From assembly GCF_000961885.1 (NCBI RefSeq), contig NZ_JZKH01000023.1, positions 1-64,000 on the forward strand: a stretch of DNA of 64,000 nt, given 5' to 3'. Positions 39,697 through 50,336 of the stretch are shown one piece after another (positions within the stretch are counted from its first letter, which is position 1; each line of letters begins with the position of its first letter). The notes below the pieces were generated by a model. It searched no databases. It was given only the letters and a program-made list of their open reading frames with translations, and had not been told where the DNA came from. The position numbers were made by a program, and so were the translations under genes. This stretch comes from Streptomyces rubellomurinus. GTDB taxonomy: Bacteria; Actinomycetota; Actinomycetes; Streptomycetales; Streptomycetaceae.

Positions 39697-40755
39697 ATGC
39701 GGCAGGACACCGGCCGAGCCATCGGCGACCAGCCCGCGGAGCACGAGGACGAGGCGCTGCGCCGCTCCTCCGCCTTCCTGATCGACGAGGCCCTCGGCTT
39801 CCTCTTCCCCGCCGCCCTGCGCGCCGCCGCCGACGTCGGCGTGGCCGACCACCTCGCGCACGGCCCCCGCACCCCCGCCGAACTCGCCGCCGCCACCGGC
39901 ACGGACGCCCGGAACCTCCACCGGGTGCTGCGCCTGCTCGCCACCCGCGGCGTGGTGACGGAGGACCGGGCCGGCCGCTTCGCCCTCACCGACGCCGGAC
40001 AGGCGCTGCGCGGCGACGTCCCGTACTCCGCCCGCACGGCCGTCCAGATGCTCACCGACCGCACCATGTGGCGGCCGGCCGGCGAACTCTCGCACTGCCT
40101 CACCGAGGGCACCACGGCGTTCGAGGGCATCTTCGGCATGCCGTTCTTCGACCACTTCGCCCAGGACGAGCGCACCGCCGCCGTCTTCCACGTCGGCATG
40201 GCGGCGATGTCCGACCCGGAGAACGCCCCGATCGCCGCCGCCTGCGAACTCCCCGACACCGGAACGGTCGTGGACGTCGGCGGCGGCCACGGCGGCCTGC
40301 TCGCCGAGGTCCTGCGCCGCCACCCCGGCGTGCGGGGCGTCCTCTACGACCGCGCCCACGTCCTGGCCGGCCACCGGCTCGCCGACACCAAGGAGATCGC
40401 GGGCCGCTGGACGCTCGCCGAGGGCGACTTCTTCACCGCGGTGCCGCCCGGCGACGTCCACCTGCTCAAGCGCATCACCCACGACTGGGACGACGAGCAG
40501 TGCGTCACCCTGCTGAGCCACTGCCGGCGCGCCCTCAACCCCGGCGGCCGGGTGCTGATCCTGGACGCCGTCGTCCCGGACGGCAACGCCCCGCACCAGT
40601 CCAAGGCGCTCGACCTGATGATGATGGGCTCCCTCACCGGCCGCGAACGCGACGCGGCCGACTTCGCCGCCCTCCTCGACGCCGCCGGCCTGCGCCTCTC
40701 CCGGATCACCCCGACCGGCACCGTGCTGTCCGTGGTCGAAGCCGTCGCCGCCTGA
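39697..40755 (+). CDS. SAM-dependent O-methyltransferase (acetylserotonin O-methyltransferase type)
   Basis: A protein of 352 residues. A dimerisation/winged-helix domain comes first ([39 protein letters not shown]), followed by the SAM domain with [20 protein letters not shown], then [21 protein letters not shown] and [12 protein letters not shown]. This is the plant/actinobacterial small-molecule O-methyltransferase architecture used on aromatic or polyketide hydroxyls. The His and Asp in ITHDWDD are the usual catalytic region. The ATG follows GAGGAG. No other biosynthetic genes are adjacent, so the substrate is open. Confidence 0.9.
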   Translation: MRQDTGRAIGDQPAEHEDEALRRSSAFLIDEALGFLFPAALRAAADVGVADHLAHGPRTPAELAAATGTDARNLHRVLRLLATRGVVTEDRAGRFALTDAGQALRGDVPYSARTAVQMLTDRTMWRPAGELSHCLTEGTTAFEGIFGMPFFDHFAQDERTAAVFHVGMAAMSDPENAPIAAACELPDTGTVVDVGGGHGGLLAEVLRRHPGVRGVLYDRAHVLAGHRLADTKEIAGRWTLAEGDFFTAVPPGDVHLLKRITHDWDDEQCVTLLSHCRRALNPGGRVLILDAVVPDGNAPHQSKALDLMMMGSLTGRERDAADFAALLDAAGLRLSRITPTGTVLSVVEAVAA

Positions 40756-40770
40756 GGCTCGGCCGCGGGC

Positions 40771-40932
40771 TCACCCGTACGTCACCAGCACCGTGGCGCC
40801 CATGGGCGCCGCGATGCCGGCCGGAGGCTCCTGTCTGACGATGTGCCGGTCCGGGACGGGGTCGGGCGAGGCCGGATCCTTGACCAGCCCGACCACGATC
40901 AGCGCGGTGAGGGTCTTCCCCCAGTCGAGCAC
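40771..40932 (-). pseudogene. PASTA-domain-like remnant
   Basis: The minus strand encodes about 53 residues from a GTG at 40932: [18 protein letters not shown], then a short spacer, [20 protein letters not shown] and LVTYG. This is the order of a PASTA domain (helix, then V-x-Q-x-P-x-AG and G-x-x-V-x-V-T), but it starts in the middle. It ends just before a Ser/Thr kinase gene on the other strand. It may be a decayed tail of a PASTA protein or a tiny gene. Confidence 0.45.
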
Positions 40933-40993
40933 GGCCGGCGCGGGGCCGGCGGGGGCGGTCGGCCGAGGGCGGCGCCTGGCTAAGGTAGCGGGC

Positions 40994-42982
<1,989 letters not shown>

Positions 42983-42985
42983 CGG

Positions 42986-43873
42986 CTACCCCAGGGAGGC
43001 CAGGGCCCGGGCGGTTGCACGGGCCATCCGGTCGTCGTGGTGGGCGGTGGTGCCGCGTAGGCGGGTGGCGGCTTCGAGGGCGGCGAGGGCGAGGAGGCCG
43101 GGGAGGAGGTCGGTGCTGCGGGCGGCGAGCCAGCGGGTGCCCCGGGTGGCCATCCACCAGAGGTCGGCGGCGCGGCCGGGCGGGGGTTCGGCGGGGGTGG
43201 CGGCCGGTGGCGGGCCGAGGGGGTGTCCGGCGTCGGCGAGCAGCTGGTGGAAGTGGCGGGCGATCAGGTGGTGGCCCTCGGCGCTGGGGTGGAGGCGGTC
43301 GGCGCTGAGGAGGCGGCGCTCGGCGAGCCAGGGCAGGTCGACGAGGTGCAGGTGGATCGCCCGGTGGCGGTCGGTGAGGGCGTGCACCACCGTGTTGACC
43401 GCCCGCATCCGCCGGGCCAGTGGCCGGGCCAGGGCGGCCGGGAGGCCGAGCAGGGTGCCCGGGTCGGGCAGGCAGGCGGTGAGCAACCGGACGCCGTGGC
43501 CGGACAGTTCGCCCAGGACGGTGTCCAGCGCCAGGGTGCTGCGGTGGATGTCGAAGCCGGCCCGCAGGGTGTCGTTGCCGCCGACGAGCACGGCTGCCAG
43601 CTGCGGGCGAAGGGCGAGGGCCGCCGGGAGTTGACGGTCCGTCAGGTCCTTCGTGAGGGCGCCGCTGGCGGCCAGGTTGGTGAACTCCACCGGGTGTTCG
43701 TCGGCGGCGAGCGCGGGCGCCAGGACGGCGGCCCAGCCGCGCCAGCCCTCGCCGACCGGGTCGCCGACGCCTTCGGTGAGGGAGTCGCCGAGGGCGACGA
43801 AGCGGCGCAGTTCACCGGCCGCCCGGCGACCGTCGTCGGCCGTACGGTCACACCCGGTGTCGAGTACGCTCAT
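42986..43873 (-). CDS. SGNH/GDSL-type hydrolase
   Basis: A protein of 295 residues. Block I is FVALGDSLTEGVGD (Ser 31), block III LVGGNDTL and block V ADRLHPSAEGHHL with the Asp and His. This family contains lipases, esterases and acyl-hydrolases. There is no signal peptide. The C-terminal 60 residues are helical and may be membrane-associated (STDLLPGLLALAALEAA). It overlaps the upstream glycosyltransferase by 26 bp. A GTG at 43897 is an alternative start. Confidence 0.9.
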   Translation of the reverse strand: MSVLDTGCDRTADDGRRAAGELRRFVALGDSLTEGVGDPVGEGWRGWAAVLAPALAADEHPVEFTNLAASGALTKDLTDRQLPAALALRPQLAAVLVGGNDTLRAGFDIHRSTLALDTVLGELSGHGVRLLTACLPDPGTLLGLPAALARPLARRMRAVNTVVHALTDRHRAIHLHLVDLPWLAERRLLSADRLHPSAEGHHLIARHFHQLLADAGHPLGPPPAATPAEPPPGRAADLWWMATRGTRWLAARSTDLLPGLLALAALEAATRLRGTTAHHDDRMARATARALASLG

Positions 43874-45083
43874 CCCCGTAACCCCCGTCCGTGCCACTCC
43901 CGTCCGTGCAACCCCCGTCCGCGGCCACGCGGTTCGGCGCCCGGTGTGCGGCCAGGAAGGCCGCGACCGCCGCCGGCCAGCCGTACCGCTCGGCCTGCTC
44001 CCGGGCCGCCGCCCGCCGGACCGGCTCCGGCCGAGCCAGCAACTCCCGTACGGCGCCCGCGAATTCCTCCCCGGTGTCGGCGGCCGCGAGCCCGGCCGGC
44101 CCGACCAGCGCGGGCAGTGCCGAGGAGCGGGAGACCACCACCGGCGTGCCGCAGGCCAGTGCCTCCATCGCGGCCAGCCCGAAGGTCTCCACCGGGCCGG
44201 GCGCGAGCACCGCGTCCGCGCAGCCCAACAGCCGCGCCAGCGCCGCCCGTTCGCCCAGGTGCCCGAGGAAGCGGACCGGCAGCCGCAGCCGGGCGGCCCG
44301 CGCCGCCAGCCGGGCCCGCAGCGGCCCGGTGCCCGCCACCACCAGCACGGCGGGCACCCGACGGGCCCGCAGCGCGGCCAGCGCCTCGATCGCCCGCTCC
44401 GGCCGCTTCTCCGCCGACAGCCGCGAGCAGAGCACCAGCAGCGCCTCCTCCGGCCGCGCGTACCGGGCCCGTTCGGCGGCCCGGACGGCGGGCGGCAGCG
44501 GCCGCATCGCGGCCAGGTCCACCCCCAGCGGGGCCCGGACGAGGTTCGGCACCCCGATCCGGCGGAACTCGGCCGCCGCCCAGTCCGTGGTGCAGAGCAC
44601 CGCGTCGTACGCCCGCGCCGTGGCCGCGTTGAGCCGGTCGGCGGCCGCGCCGGCGAGCGTGGGCGGCACGCCCCAGGTGCGCAGCACCCCGGCGGCGCTC
44701 TCGTGCGAGACCATCACCGCGCGCACGCCGTGCCGCCGGGCCCAACTGCCGGTCCAGCGCAGCGTGGTGCGGTCGGAGACCTCCAGCCGGTCGGGGCGCA
44801 GTCGGGTCAGCTCGGCCGCGACGGCCCGCCGGTCGGCGAGCAGCCGGTAGCCGCCGCTGGCCGGCAGCACCGGCCCGGGCAGGGTGACCACCAGGCCCTG
44901 CTCGGTCCGCTCCTCGCTGCGCCGCTCGCCGGGCACGATGAGCACCGGCCGGTGCCCGGCGGCCCGGTACCCGGCGCCGAGGTGGCGCAGCGCGGTGCGC
45001 AGGCCGCCGGAGACGGGGGTGACGAAGTTGGCGAGCCGCACGATGGTCAGCGGCCCGCCGGGCGTACCCGGTTCCGTGCTCAT
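43848..45083 (-). CDS. GT4-family glycosyltransferase (second of the pair)
   Basis: A protein of 411 residues with the GT-B fold. The N-terminal part has LTIVRLANFVTPVSGGLRTALRHLG and VSHESAAGVLRTWGV. The donor domain has LLVLCSRLSAEKRPERAIEAL, VVAGTGPLRARL and the E-x7-E motif in APGPVETFGLAAMEALACGTPVV. GT4 enzymes use GDP-mannose or UDP-sugars. The C-terminus ends in a Gly/Thr/Asp repeat encoded by 15-bp units (43882-43920). ATGA overlap with the upstream glycosyltransferase suggests a shared glycan or glycolipid pathway. Confidence 0.9.
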   Translation of the reverse strand: MSTEPGTPGGPLTIVRLANFVTPVSGGLRTALRHLGAGYRAAGHRPVLIVPGERRSEERTEQGLVVTLPGPVLPASGGYRLLADRRAVAAELTRLRPDRLEVSDRTTLRWTGSWARRHGVRAVMVSHESAAGVLRTWGVPPTLAGAAADRLNAATARAYDAVLCTTDWAAAEFRRIGVPNLVRAPLGVDLAAMRPLPPAVRAAERARYARPEEALLVLCSRLSAEKRPERAIEALAALRARRVPAVLVVAGTGPLRARLAARAARLRLPVRFLGHLGERAALARLLGCADAVLAPGPVETFGLAAMEALACGTPVVVSRSSALPALVGPAGLAAADTGEEFAGAVRELLARPEPVRRAAAREQAERYGWPAAVAAFLAAHRAPNRVAADGGCTDGSGTDGGYGDERTRHRV

Positions 45084-46312
45084 GCGGGCAGCTCCTCCGG
45101 CAGTCCCTCCGGCTCGGCGGGCAGCGCCGGCGCGTCGGCCGCCGGGGGCGCGGGCGGCAGCGGCAGCCCCCGGTGCTCGGCGATCACCTCGGCGTAGTGC
45201 CGCAGCAGCAGGTCGCCGACCGCCTCCCAGGTACGGGCGGTGACCTCGGCTCGCCCGGCCTGCCCGTAGGCGGCGCGCCGCACCGGGTCGGCGGCGAGTT
45301 CGGCGACCGCCCGGGCGACGGCGGCGCCGTCCCGGGGCGGCACCAGCAGGCCGGTGCGGTGGTGCGCGACCAGGTCGAGCGGGCCGCCGGCGGCCGGGCC
45401 GACCACCGCCACCCCGCTGGCCATCGCCTCCTGGATGGTCTGGCAGAAGGTCTCCAGCGGGCCGGTGTGCACGAAGACGTCCAGCGAGGCGAAACATCGC
45501 GCCAGCTCCTCGCCGGTGCGTCTGCCGAGGAACACCGCGCCCGGCATGGCGGCCTTCAGCGCGGGCGCGGACGGCCCGTCGCCGACCACCACCACCCGCA
45601 CCCCGGGCAGCGCCGAGGCGGCCGCCAGCAGGTCGACCCGCTTCTCGGGCGCCAGCCGTCCGACGTAGCCGACCAGCACCTCCCCGCCCGGCGCCAGCGC
45701 CCGGTGCAGCGCCTCGTCCCGGTGCCCGGGGTGGAAGCGCACCGAGTCCACCCCGCGCGGCCACAGCCGCACCCGGGGCACCCCGTGCGCGGTGAGGTCC
45801 TGCACGGCCGGGGTGGACGGCGCCAGGGTCCGCGCGGCGGCCGCGTGCACGGCCCGGATCCGCCGCCAGGCGGCGGCCTCGCCGAGCCCGCGGCCGGCCC
45901 GGTAGGCGTGCGCGTACCCGGCCAGGTCGGTCTGGTAGACGGCCACCGCCGGTACCCCGAGCCGGGTCGCGACCTGCATGCCGCGCGCGCCGAGCACGAA
46001 CGGGCTGGCCAGGTGGACGACGTCCGGCCGGTGCGCGGCGAGCGCGGCGTGCAGCCGCCGACTCGGCAGGGCGATCCGCACCTGCGGGTACCCGGGCAGC
46101 GGCATCGACGGGATGTGCACCACGGGGATCTCGGCCGCCTCGGCGCCGCCGCCGAAGCTCTGCGGCGGGCACTGGGCGCCCCGCGCGGGGGCGGGGGTGA
46201 CGACGAGGGGCTGGTGACCCCGGCGGACCAGGTGCTCGGCCGTCCGCAGCACGCTGTGGGCGACTCCGTTGACCTCGGGCGGGAAGGATTCCGTGACGAT
46301 GGCGACGCGCAT
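45080..46312 (-). CDS. GT4-family glycosyltransferase, MgtA/PimB-like mannosyltransferase
   Basis: A protein of 410 residues. The start MRVAIVTESFPPEVNGVAHS with HLVRRGHQPLVVTPAP is typical of GDP-mannose-dependent alpha-mannosyltransferases such as MgtA. The acceptor domain includes DVVHLASPFVLGARG and VYQTDLAGYAHAY. The donor domain has VGYVGRLAPEKRVDLLAAAS, VVVGDGPSAPAL and the E-x7-E element in GPLETFCQTIQEAMASGVAVV. It probably adds mannose to a lipid in the membrane. It is followed by a second GT4 enzyme and a GDSL hydrolase. Donor identity is inferred. Confidence 0.88.
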   Translation of the reverse strand: MRVAIVTESFPPEVNGVAHSVLRTAEHLVRRGHQPLVVTPAPARGAQCPPQSFGGGAEAAEIPVVHIPSMPLPGYPQVRIALPSRRLHAALAAHRPDVVHLASPFVLGARGMQVATRLGVPAVAVYQTDLAGYAHAYRAGRGLGEAAAWRRIRAVHAAAARTLAPSTPAVQDLTAHGVPRVRLWPRGVDSVRFHPGHRDEALHRALAPGGEVLVGYVGRLAPEKRVDLLAAASALPGVRVVVVGDGPSAPALKAAMPGAVFLGRRTGEELARCFASLDVFVHTGPLETFCQTIQEAMASGVAVVGPAAGGPLDLVAHHRTGLLVPPRDGAAVARAVAELAADPVRRAAYGQAGRAEVTARTWEAVGDLLLRHYAEVIAEHRGLPLPPAPPAADAPALPAEPEGLPEELPA

Positions 46313-46506
46313 GCCGCAGTTCTGTCCAGGCCCGGCGTGCACCCGGCCAAAGGGATCTGTCGTACAAGCGAACGTGCGTCGGCGATTTGCACCGCCCCAC
46401 CCGCGCGCCCGGTGTCCGGCGGCCGCCTGCCCTTCCCGAGCATCGGTCCCGGCATCAGCGGCCGGTCGTCGACCAGCAGGACGCGCTCACGACGCGGCAT
46501 CGGTCG

Positions 46507-46800
46507 TCAGTCGAGGCCTTCGACGATGCGGAAGTCGCGCTCGACGCCGTCGGCGAGTACGGCCAGCGCCTCCTGGTAGGCCGCACTCGCGCGTGCGGCG
46601 ACCGCCTCCTCGAAGCTGTCGAACTCGACCAGGACGGTGCGCTCCGCGATCCCGGCGTCGTGTGCGACGACCCGGCTGCCGCGGGAGAGCACCCGCCCGC
46701 CCGAGGCCTTGACCGCTGCACGGGCCAGCTCGTCGTAGGCGGCAACCTTCTGGGGGTCCGCGATGGTGCGGTAGACGCTGACCCAGTAGCCCTTGGCCAC
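46507..46800 (-). CDS. DUF1330 family protein
   Basis: A protein of 97 residues: KGYWVSVYRTIADPQKVAAYDELARAAV, then RVVAHDAGIAERTVLVEFDSFEEAVAARASAAYQEAL and a final RDFRIVEGLD. This is the ferredoxin-like DUF1330 fold, close to dimeric alpha-beta barrel proteins of unknown role. AGGAGG precedes the ATG. The leader carries four 13-bp repeats. Confidence 0.92.
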   Translation of the reverse strand: MAKGYWVSVYRTIADPQKVAAYDELARAAVKASGGRVLSRGSRVVAHDAGIAERTVLVEFDSFEEAVAARASAAYQEALAVLADGVERDFRIVEGLD

Positions 46801-46824
46801 GGTACCTCCTGTGTTCGGATGTGT

Positions 46825-46880
46825 TCGGAATCGGTGTTCGGAATCGACGATCGGAATTGACGCTCGGAATCGACGTTCGG
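46825..46880. repeat. Four tandem 13-bp units upstream of the DUF1330 gene
   Basis: Units 46825-46837, 46838-46850, 46851-46863 and 46864-46876 follow TCGGAATCGACGN, then TCGG. The array is in the 130-bp gap between the MFS stop and the DUF1330 start. It could be a regulator-binding array or a neutral minisatellite. The 13-bp period does not match one turn of the helix. Confidence 0.8.
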
Positions 46881-46930
46881 ATGCATGCCCGGATCCGTGG
46901 CCGGCGCGCGGTGGGTCAGCGAGCCGACGA

Positions 46931-48382
46931 CTACGGCGTCGGCGCCGGACGGCTTCGACGGGTCTCGGGCGAGCGTCGGCGGGCGAGGGCCAGGGCGGCC
47001 GTCGTCGTGATCGCCATCGCGGCGATGCCGACCAGCGCCGCGGTCGTGTAGGCGTCGTCGTTCGGGAAGAGACGGCCCGTCGCGGTGCCGGCGGCCAGGA
47101 CCAGACCGCCGATGGCGCTGCCCAGGGAGTACCCGACGCTGCGGACGACGTAGTTGAAGCTCATAGCGCTCGACGTCTCGTTCTTGGGGGTGACGGCCAG
47201 GATGACGCCGGGCACGGCGGCCGAGAAGCTGCCGACGCCGAAGCCCAACACGCCCATGGCCACGAGCAGTTCGGCCAGGTTCGACCGGGCGGCGGCGAAC
47301 AGGACGAACCCGCCGCCGACGATGGCGGCGCTGCCGGCCAGGAGCAGGGGGCCGTCGATCCGCTCGCGGACCCGCGGTGTGAGCCTGCCGGCGACGAACC
47401 CCAGCGCGGAGAACGGGATGAGGACCAGCCCCGCCACGAAGGTGGTCAGTCCGAACCCGTAGCCGGCGCTGTGCGGCGTCTGCGCGTAGCGGGTGATGAG
47501 CGTGAGCAGGAGGTACATGCCGATCCCGCCGACGAACATGGCGAGGTTCGCCCCGGCGACCGCCGGGTGCCGTACCGCCCGGACGTCGATCAGGGGCGTC
47601 GTGGTCCGCAGTTCCGAAACGGTCCAGACGCAGAGCAGGAGGACGGCGGCGACGGCAAGGGCCGCCGCCACGGCGAGGTGTCGGCTCCACAGGCTCCTCT
47701 CGCCCGCCAGGAACAGGACGAGGAGCAGTCCGCCCGCCAGGACGAGGGCACCGGCCACGTTCACGTGGGCGGAGCGGCCCTCGGGAGCCGCGGGCACGGA
47801 GCGCCACGCGGTCACGAAGGCGAGGGCGGTGACGAGCAGGCCGAGGCCGTAGGCGGCCCGCAGCCCGCCGAACTCGGCGAGCAGCGCGGCCAGCGGGTAG
47901 CCGACGCCGGCGCCGATGACGGAGACCACCGAGATCAGGGCGATCGTGGCCGCGCCGCGCTCCTCGGGGAGATGGTCGCGGGCCACACCCATCATCAGTG
48001 CCGTGAGACCGAGTCCGACGCCTTGGGCCGCTCTGCCCACGAGCAGCCAGGCGAACGGCAATGGCAGCACGGTGAGCGCGCCACCGCCGACGACGATCGC
48101 CAGCGTGGCGAGGATCGCGGCCCGCCGGTGCGGACCGGCTCCGAGCCGGCCGAGGACGGGTGTGGCGACGGCGCCGCTGAGCAGGGCGATGGTCAGCGTC
48201 CACTGCGCGCTGTCGAGGGAGACGTGGAACGTGGTCGCCACGCTGGTGATGAGCGGCGTCCCGAGGCTGCCGACCGCCGCCACGACCAGGGCGACGAACA
48301 TCAGGGCGGGGACCAGCGGACGTGCCCCGGAACGTATCGGGTCCGTGCTCATGGGCTGCTCGTGAGCCCGGGCCGCGGTCAC
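46931..48382 (-). CDS. MFS transporter, drug efflux type
   Basis: A protein of 483 residues with 12-14 predicted membrane helices (FVALVVAAVGSLGTPLI, WTLTIALLSGAVATPVLG, LVGRAAQGVGLGLTALMMG and others). The motif LGRLGAGPHRRAAIL in loop 2-3 is the MFS signature. The sequence resembles DHA2-type exporters. The GTG at 48382-48380 overlaps the MarR stop as GTGA; a later ATG at 48352 is an alternative. With the MarR regulator it forms a classic inducible efflux pair. Substrate unknown. Confidence 0.9.
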   Translation of the reverse strand: MTAARAHEQPMSTDPIRSGARPLVPALMFVALVVAAVGSLGTPLITSVATTFHVSLDSAQWTLTIALLSGAVATPVLGRLGAGPHRRAAILATLAIVVGGGALTVLPLPFAWLLVGRAAQGVGLGLTALMMGVARDHLPEERGAATIALISVVSVIGAGVGYPLAALLAEFGGLRAAYGLGLLVTALAFVTAWRSVPAAPEGRSAHVNVAGALVLAGGLLLVLFLAGERSLWSRHLAVAAALAVAAVLLLCVWTVSELRTTTPLIDVRAVRHPAVAGANLAMFVGGIGMYLLLTLITRYAQTPHSAGYGFGLTTFVAGLVLIPFSALGFVAGRLTPRVRERIDGPLLLAGSAAIVGGGFVLFAAARSNLAELLVAMGVLGFGVGSFSAAVPGVILAVTPKNETSSAMSFNYVVRSVGYSLGSAIGGLVLAAGTATGRLFPNDDAYTTAALVGIAAMAITTTAALALARRRSPETRRSRPAPTP

Positions 48383-48846
48383 CGGTCCGACTCCTCTCGG
48401 GCCCGGCCTTCGAGGCCGTCGAGCTCCGCCAGGCGCAGCAGCGCCGGAAGGGCTGCCGTCAAGGCCGCGACCTCGTCATCGGAGAGTTCGTCGATCAACC
48501 GCGCGTACGCGTCGACGCCCGCCCGGTGCCGCGTCCGGACGTACGACGCGCCGGCCTCGGTCAGGCACACCAGCGTGACCCGCTTGTCGGACGGATCGCC
48601 CTTCCGCTCCACCAGCCCGGATTCCTCCATCGCCCGGACCAGGACGGTCATCGCGGGCTGGGTGACGCCCGCGGCCACCGCCAGATCGGTGATCCGCCCC
48701 GGGCCGGCCCTGTCCAGGGTGGCCAAGGTGGTGGCGGACGTCAGGCTCAGGTCGCGGGGAAGGCGCCTCACGGCCCTGGTGGCCAGACCGTAGAGGGCTG
48801 ACCCGATGGCATCGGAAGCGCCGTGCGCGGCGTCTCGGCGGCTCAT
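48379..48846 (-). CDS. MarR family transcriptional regulator
   Basis: A protein of 155 residues. The winged helix-turn-helix is visible (LTSATTLATLDRAGPGRITDLAVAAG, then TQPAMTVLVRAMEESGLVERK and the wing DPSDKRVTLVCLTEAG). It is probably a repressor of itself and the co-translated MFS gene. A 30-bp palindrome lies directly upstream, in unusually AT-rich sequence. Confidence 0.93.
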   Translation of the reverse strand: MSRRDAAHGASDAIGSALYGLATRAVRRLPRDLSLTSATTLATLDRAGPGRITDLAVAAGVTQPAMTVLVRAMEESGLVERKGDPSDKRVTLVCLTEAGASYVRTRHRAGVDAYARLIDELSDDEVAALTAALPALLRLAELDGLEGRAREESDR

Positions 48847-48853
48847 GCTAGAA

Positions 48854-48883
48854 GCATAGCAGTTTTATATGAATCCTTTATGC
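48854..48883 (-). promoter_or_regulatory. AT-rich palindrome upstream of marR, candidate operator and promoter
   Basis: GCATA at 48854 and TATGC at 48883 end an imperfect 30-bp inverted repeat (GCATAGC...CTTTATGC). It contains TATAT/ATATA near its centre, where the -10 box would lie on the minus strand. It is 8 bp from the marR start codon. MarR proteins commonly bind such sites. Confidence 0.5.
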
Positions 48884-49020
48884 ATCTCCGCTCGGGGCTC
48901 GGCGCACCCCGACGCCCGCCACCGGTCGCTGATGGTCATGTGCGTGGCTTCGTCCCGATAGCGGGTCTCACAGGGCGATCGGGAGGGTCTCGATCCAGCA
49001 GTCCGAGACTTTGGGCGCGA

Positions 49021-49518
49021 TCATGGCCCGGGCGGAGGTGAGGTTGAAGCCGGGCCGGCGCTGAACAACGGCTGGCTGGGCCAGCGAGGCCTGCCGGCGT
49101 CGATGTCGTTGAAGAAGCTCTGCTGAGTGGGCGACAGGACGCCCTCGCGCCAGCCGACGGCCATGGCCACGACGTAGTCGATTTCGCCCTTGCTCTCCAG
49201 CATGAAGACCCGGTCATCGCGGGAGAAACGAAAGCTGGGGTGGGTGGTTCGAATGCCTTCGGCCTCCTGGGCCGTGGCGCATCGGATGACCAGACCGTCG
49301 TAGACGTCCCGAATCTTCAAGAGTCCAGCAGGCTTGAACAGCAGGTCGATCGTGGTGTTGGTCGGGCCACCAGAGCGATCCAGGTCCGCGTGGCTGCGCA
49401 ACAGCAGCTGGCCGTGGCTGTCGGCGTAGGCGCAGAGCACGAACCTGCGGCCGCTTCTGAAGAGTTCCGTATCCGGCTGCAGCGCGGACTCGGTGTTGAG
49501 CCACTCCTTGGTCGTCAT
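49021..49518 (-). CDS. Hypothetical protein, 165 residues
   Basis: Not recognised. The sequence has KEWLNTESALQPDTELFRSGRRFVLCAYADSHGQ, LLLRSHADLDRSGGPTNTTIDLLFKPAG and DDRVFMLESKGEIDYVVAMAVGWREG, a beta-rich layout. The last 20 residues (SAGPASTSPPPGP) look unlike the rest and could follow a frameshift. Codon use is less GC-biased than the neighbours, with the next gene. Together they may be recently acquired. No signal peptide. Confidence 0.65.
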   Translation of the reverse strand: MTTKEWLNTESALQPDTELFRSGRRFVLCAYADSHGQLLLRSHADLDRSGGPTNTTIDLLFKPAGLLKIRDVYDGLVIRCATAQEAEGIRTTHPSFRFSRDDRVFMLESKGEIDYVVAMAVGWREGVLSPTQQSFFNDIDAGRPRWPSQPLFSAGPASTSPPPGP

Positions 49519-49592
49519 GCGGGCAACGCTGTCGATCGTCTCCGCCCCTCGTCAACTCGATGGAGTCGGGGAGGTCCCCGGTGATCGCGACC

Positions 49593-50129
49593 TCAGGTCC
49601 GATCGGGTTCGAAGTCGATCACGACCATCTTCTCCAGCTGGTACCTGTCGAGCCCGGGGTAGTTCCAGAACTCGCCGGACCGGATCTGGTGGAACCTGAA
49701 CGTCGCATTGGTCTCGTTCGCGGCGACGATGCAGCGCACCGGGCTGGGCTGCTCGAGCCCGTAGACGAGCTGGCCGAACTCCAAGGCGAACGCGATGCCG
49801 TGGAGGAGCAGGATCTGCTGATCGTCCTCCGTGATATGCGGAGTGCCATCGACGAGAGCTGCATGAACGGGCACGAGGTCCTCCAGATGGAAGGAACTGT
49901 CGTAGCACTCCCAGCCGGTGAGGTCCCCCAAGAACGAGGGAGCGTCATCGGAGTTCCCGACAGAGTCGGCCCAGGTGAGCACCTGTCCACGGCGGCTGAT
50001 CCCGGCGGCAAGCTGATCCCGCAGACCCGGTGCGAGTCCTCCGGGCGGTGTCGTGGGGACGAGTCCGGCAAGCACTCCCAGCAGCCGAACCGCGGCGTCG
50101 TTCAGTTTCAGCGACAACATGCCGTGCAT
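49593..50129 (-). CDS. Hypothetical protein, 178 residues
   Basis: Not recognised. MHGMLSLKLNDAAVRLLGVLAGLVP leads into LRDQLAAGISRRGQVLTWADSVGNS and EDDQQILLLHGIAFALEFGQLVYGLE, then TNATFRFHQIRSGEFWNYPGLDRYQLEKM. No membrane helix or catalytic motif is evident. It is less GC-biased than its surroundings. The ATG at 50129 is chosen because AGGAAGTGG precedes it. It is 74 bp upstream of the other hypothetical gene on the same strand. Confidence 0.65.
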   Translation of the reverse strand: MHGMLSLKLNDAAVRLLGVLAGLVPTTPPGGLAPGLRDQLAAGISRRGQVLTWADSVGNSDDAPSFLGDLTGWECYDSSFHLEDLVPVHAALVDGTPHITEDDQQILLLHGIAFALEFGQLVYGLEQPSPVRCIVAANETNATFRFHQIRSGEFWNYPGLDRYQLEKMVVIDFEPDRT

Positions 50130-50336
50130 GCTCGCAACCACTTCCTGACCTCGCCAACGAATATCCAACGGACCATGGGATGGCTGCCGACGTTCGTAGC
50201 TGGCGGTACTCGGTGATGGCGAGCGAACAGCTCGCGACCCTGGCGACGTTCGGCTCGACCAACGGGTTGCCAGGACGTTGGGCAGCTTGTCGGTGCGCGG
50301 AGCCCCCGGCGGTGTGTGGTGGTGGCGCCGGGGTGT

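Noticed and set aside
39697..40755. O-methyltransferase as part of a natural-product gene cluster with the MbtH gene
   Set aside because: They are 11 kb apart with unrelated genes between and no synthase or synthetase in the window.
40793..40993. Longer N-terminus for the WD40 kinase from an upstream ATG
   Set aside because: The extra 67 residues have no kinase similarity and cross the region upstream of the natural start [15 protein letters not shown].
46343..46506. Possible response-regulator N-terminus (MPRRERVLLVDDRPL) in the gap before the mannosyltransferase
   Set aside because: Only about a dozen residues look right and the receiver does not continue; too little to call a pseudogene.
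48887..50250. Remnant insertion sequence
   Set aside because: No transposase motif, terminal inverted repeat or target duplication could be found by eye.
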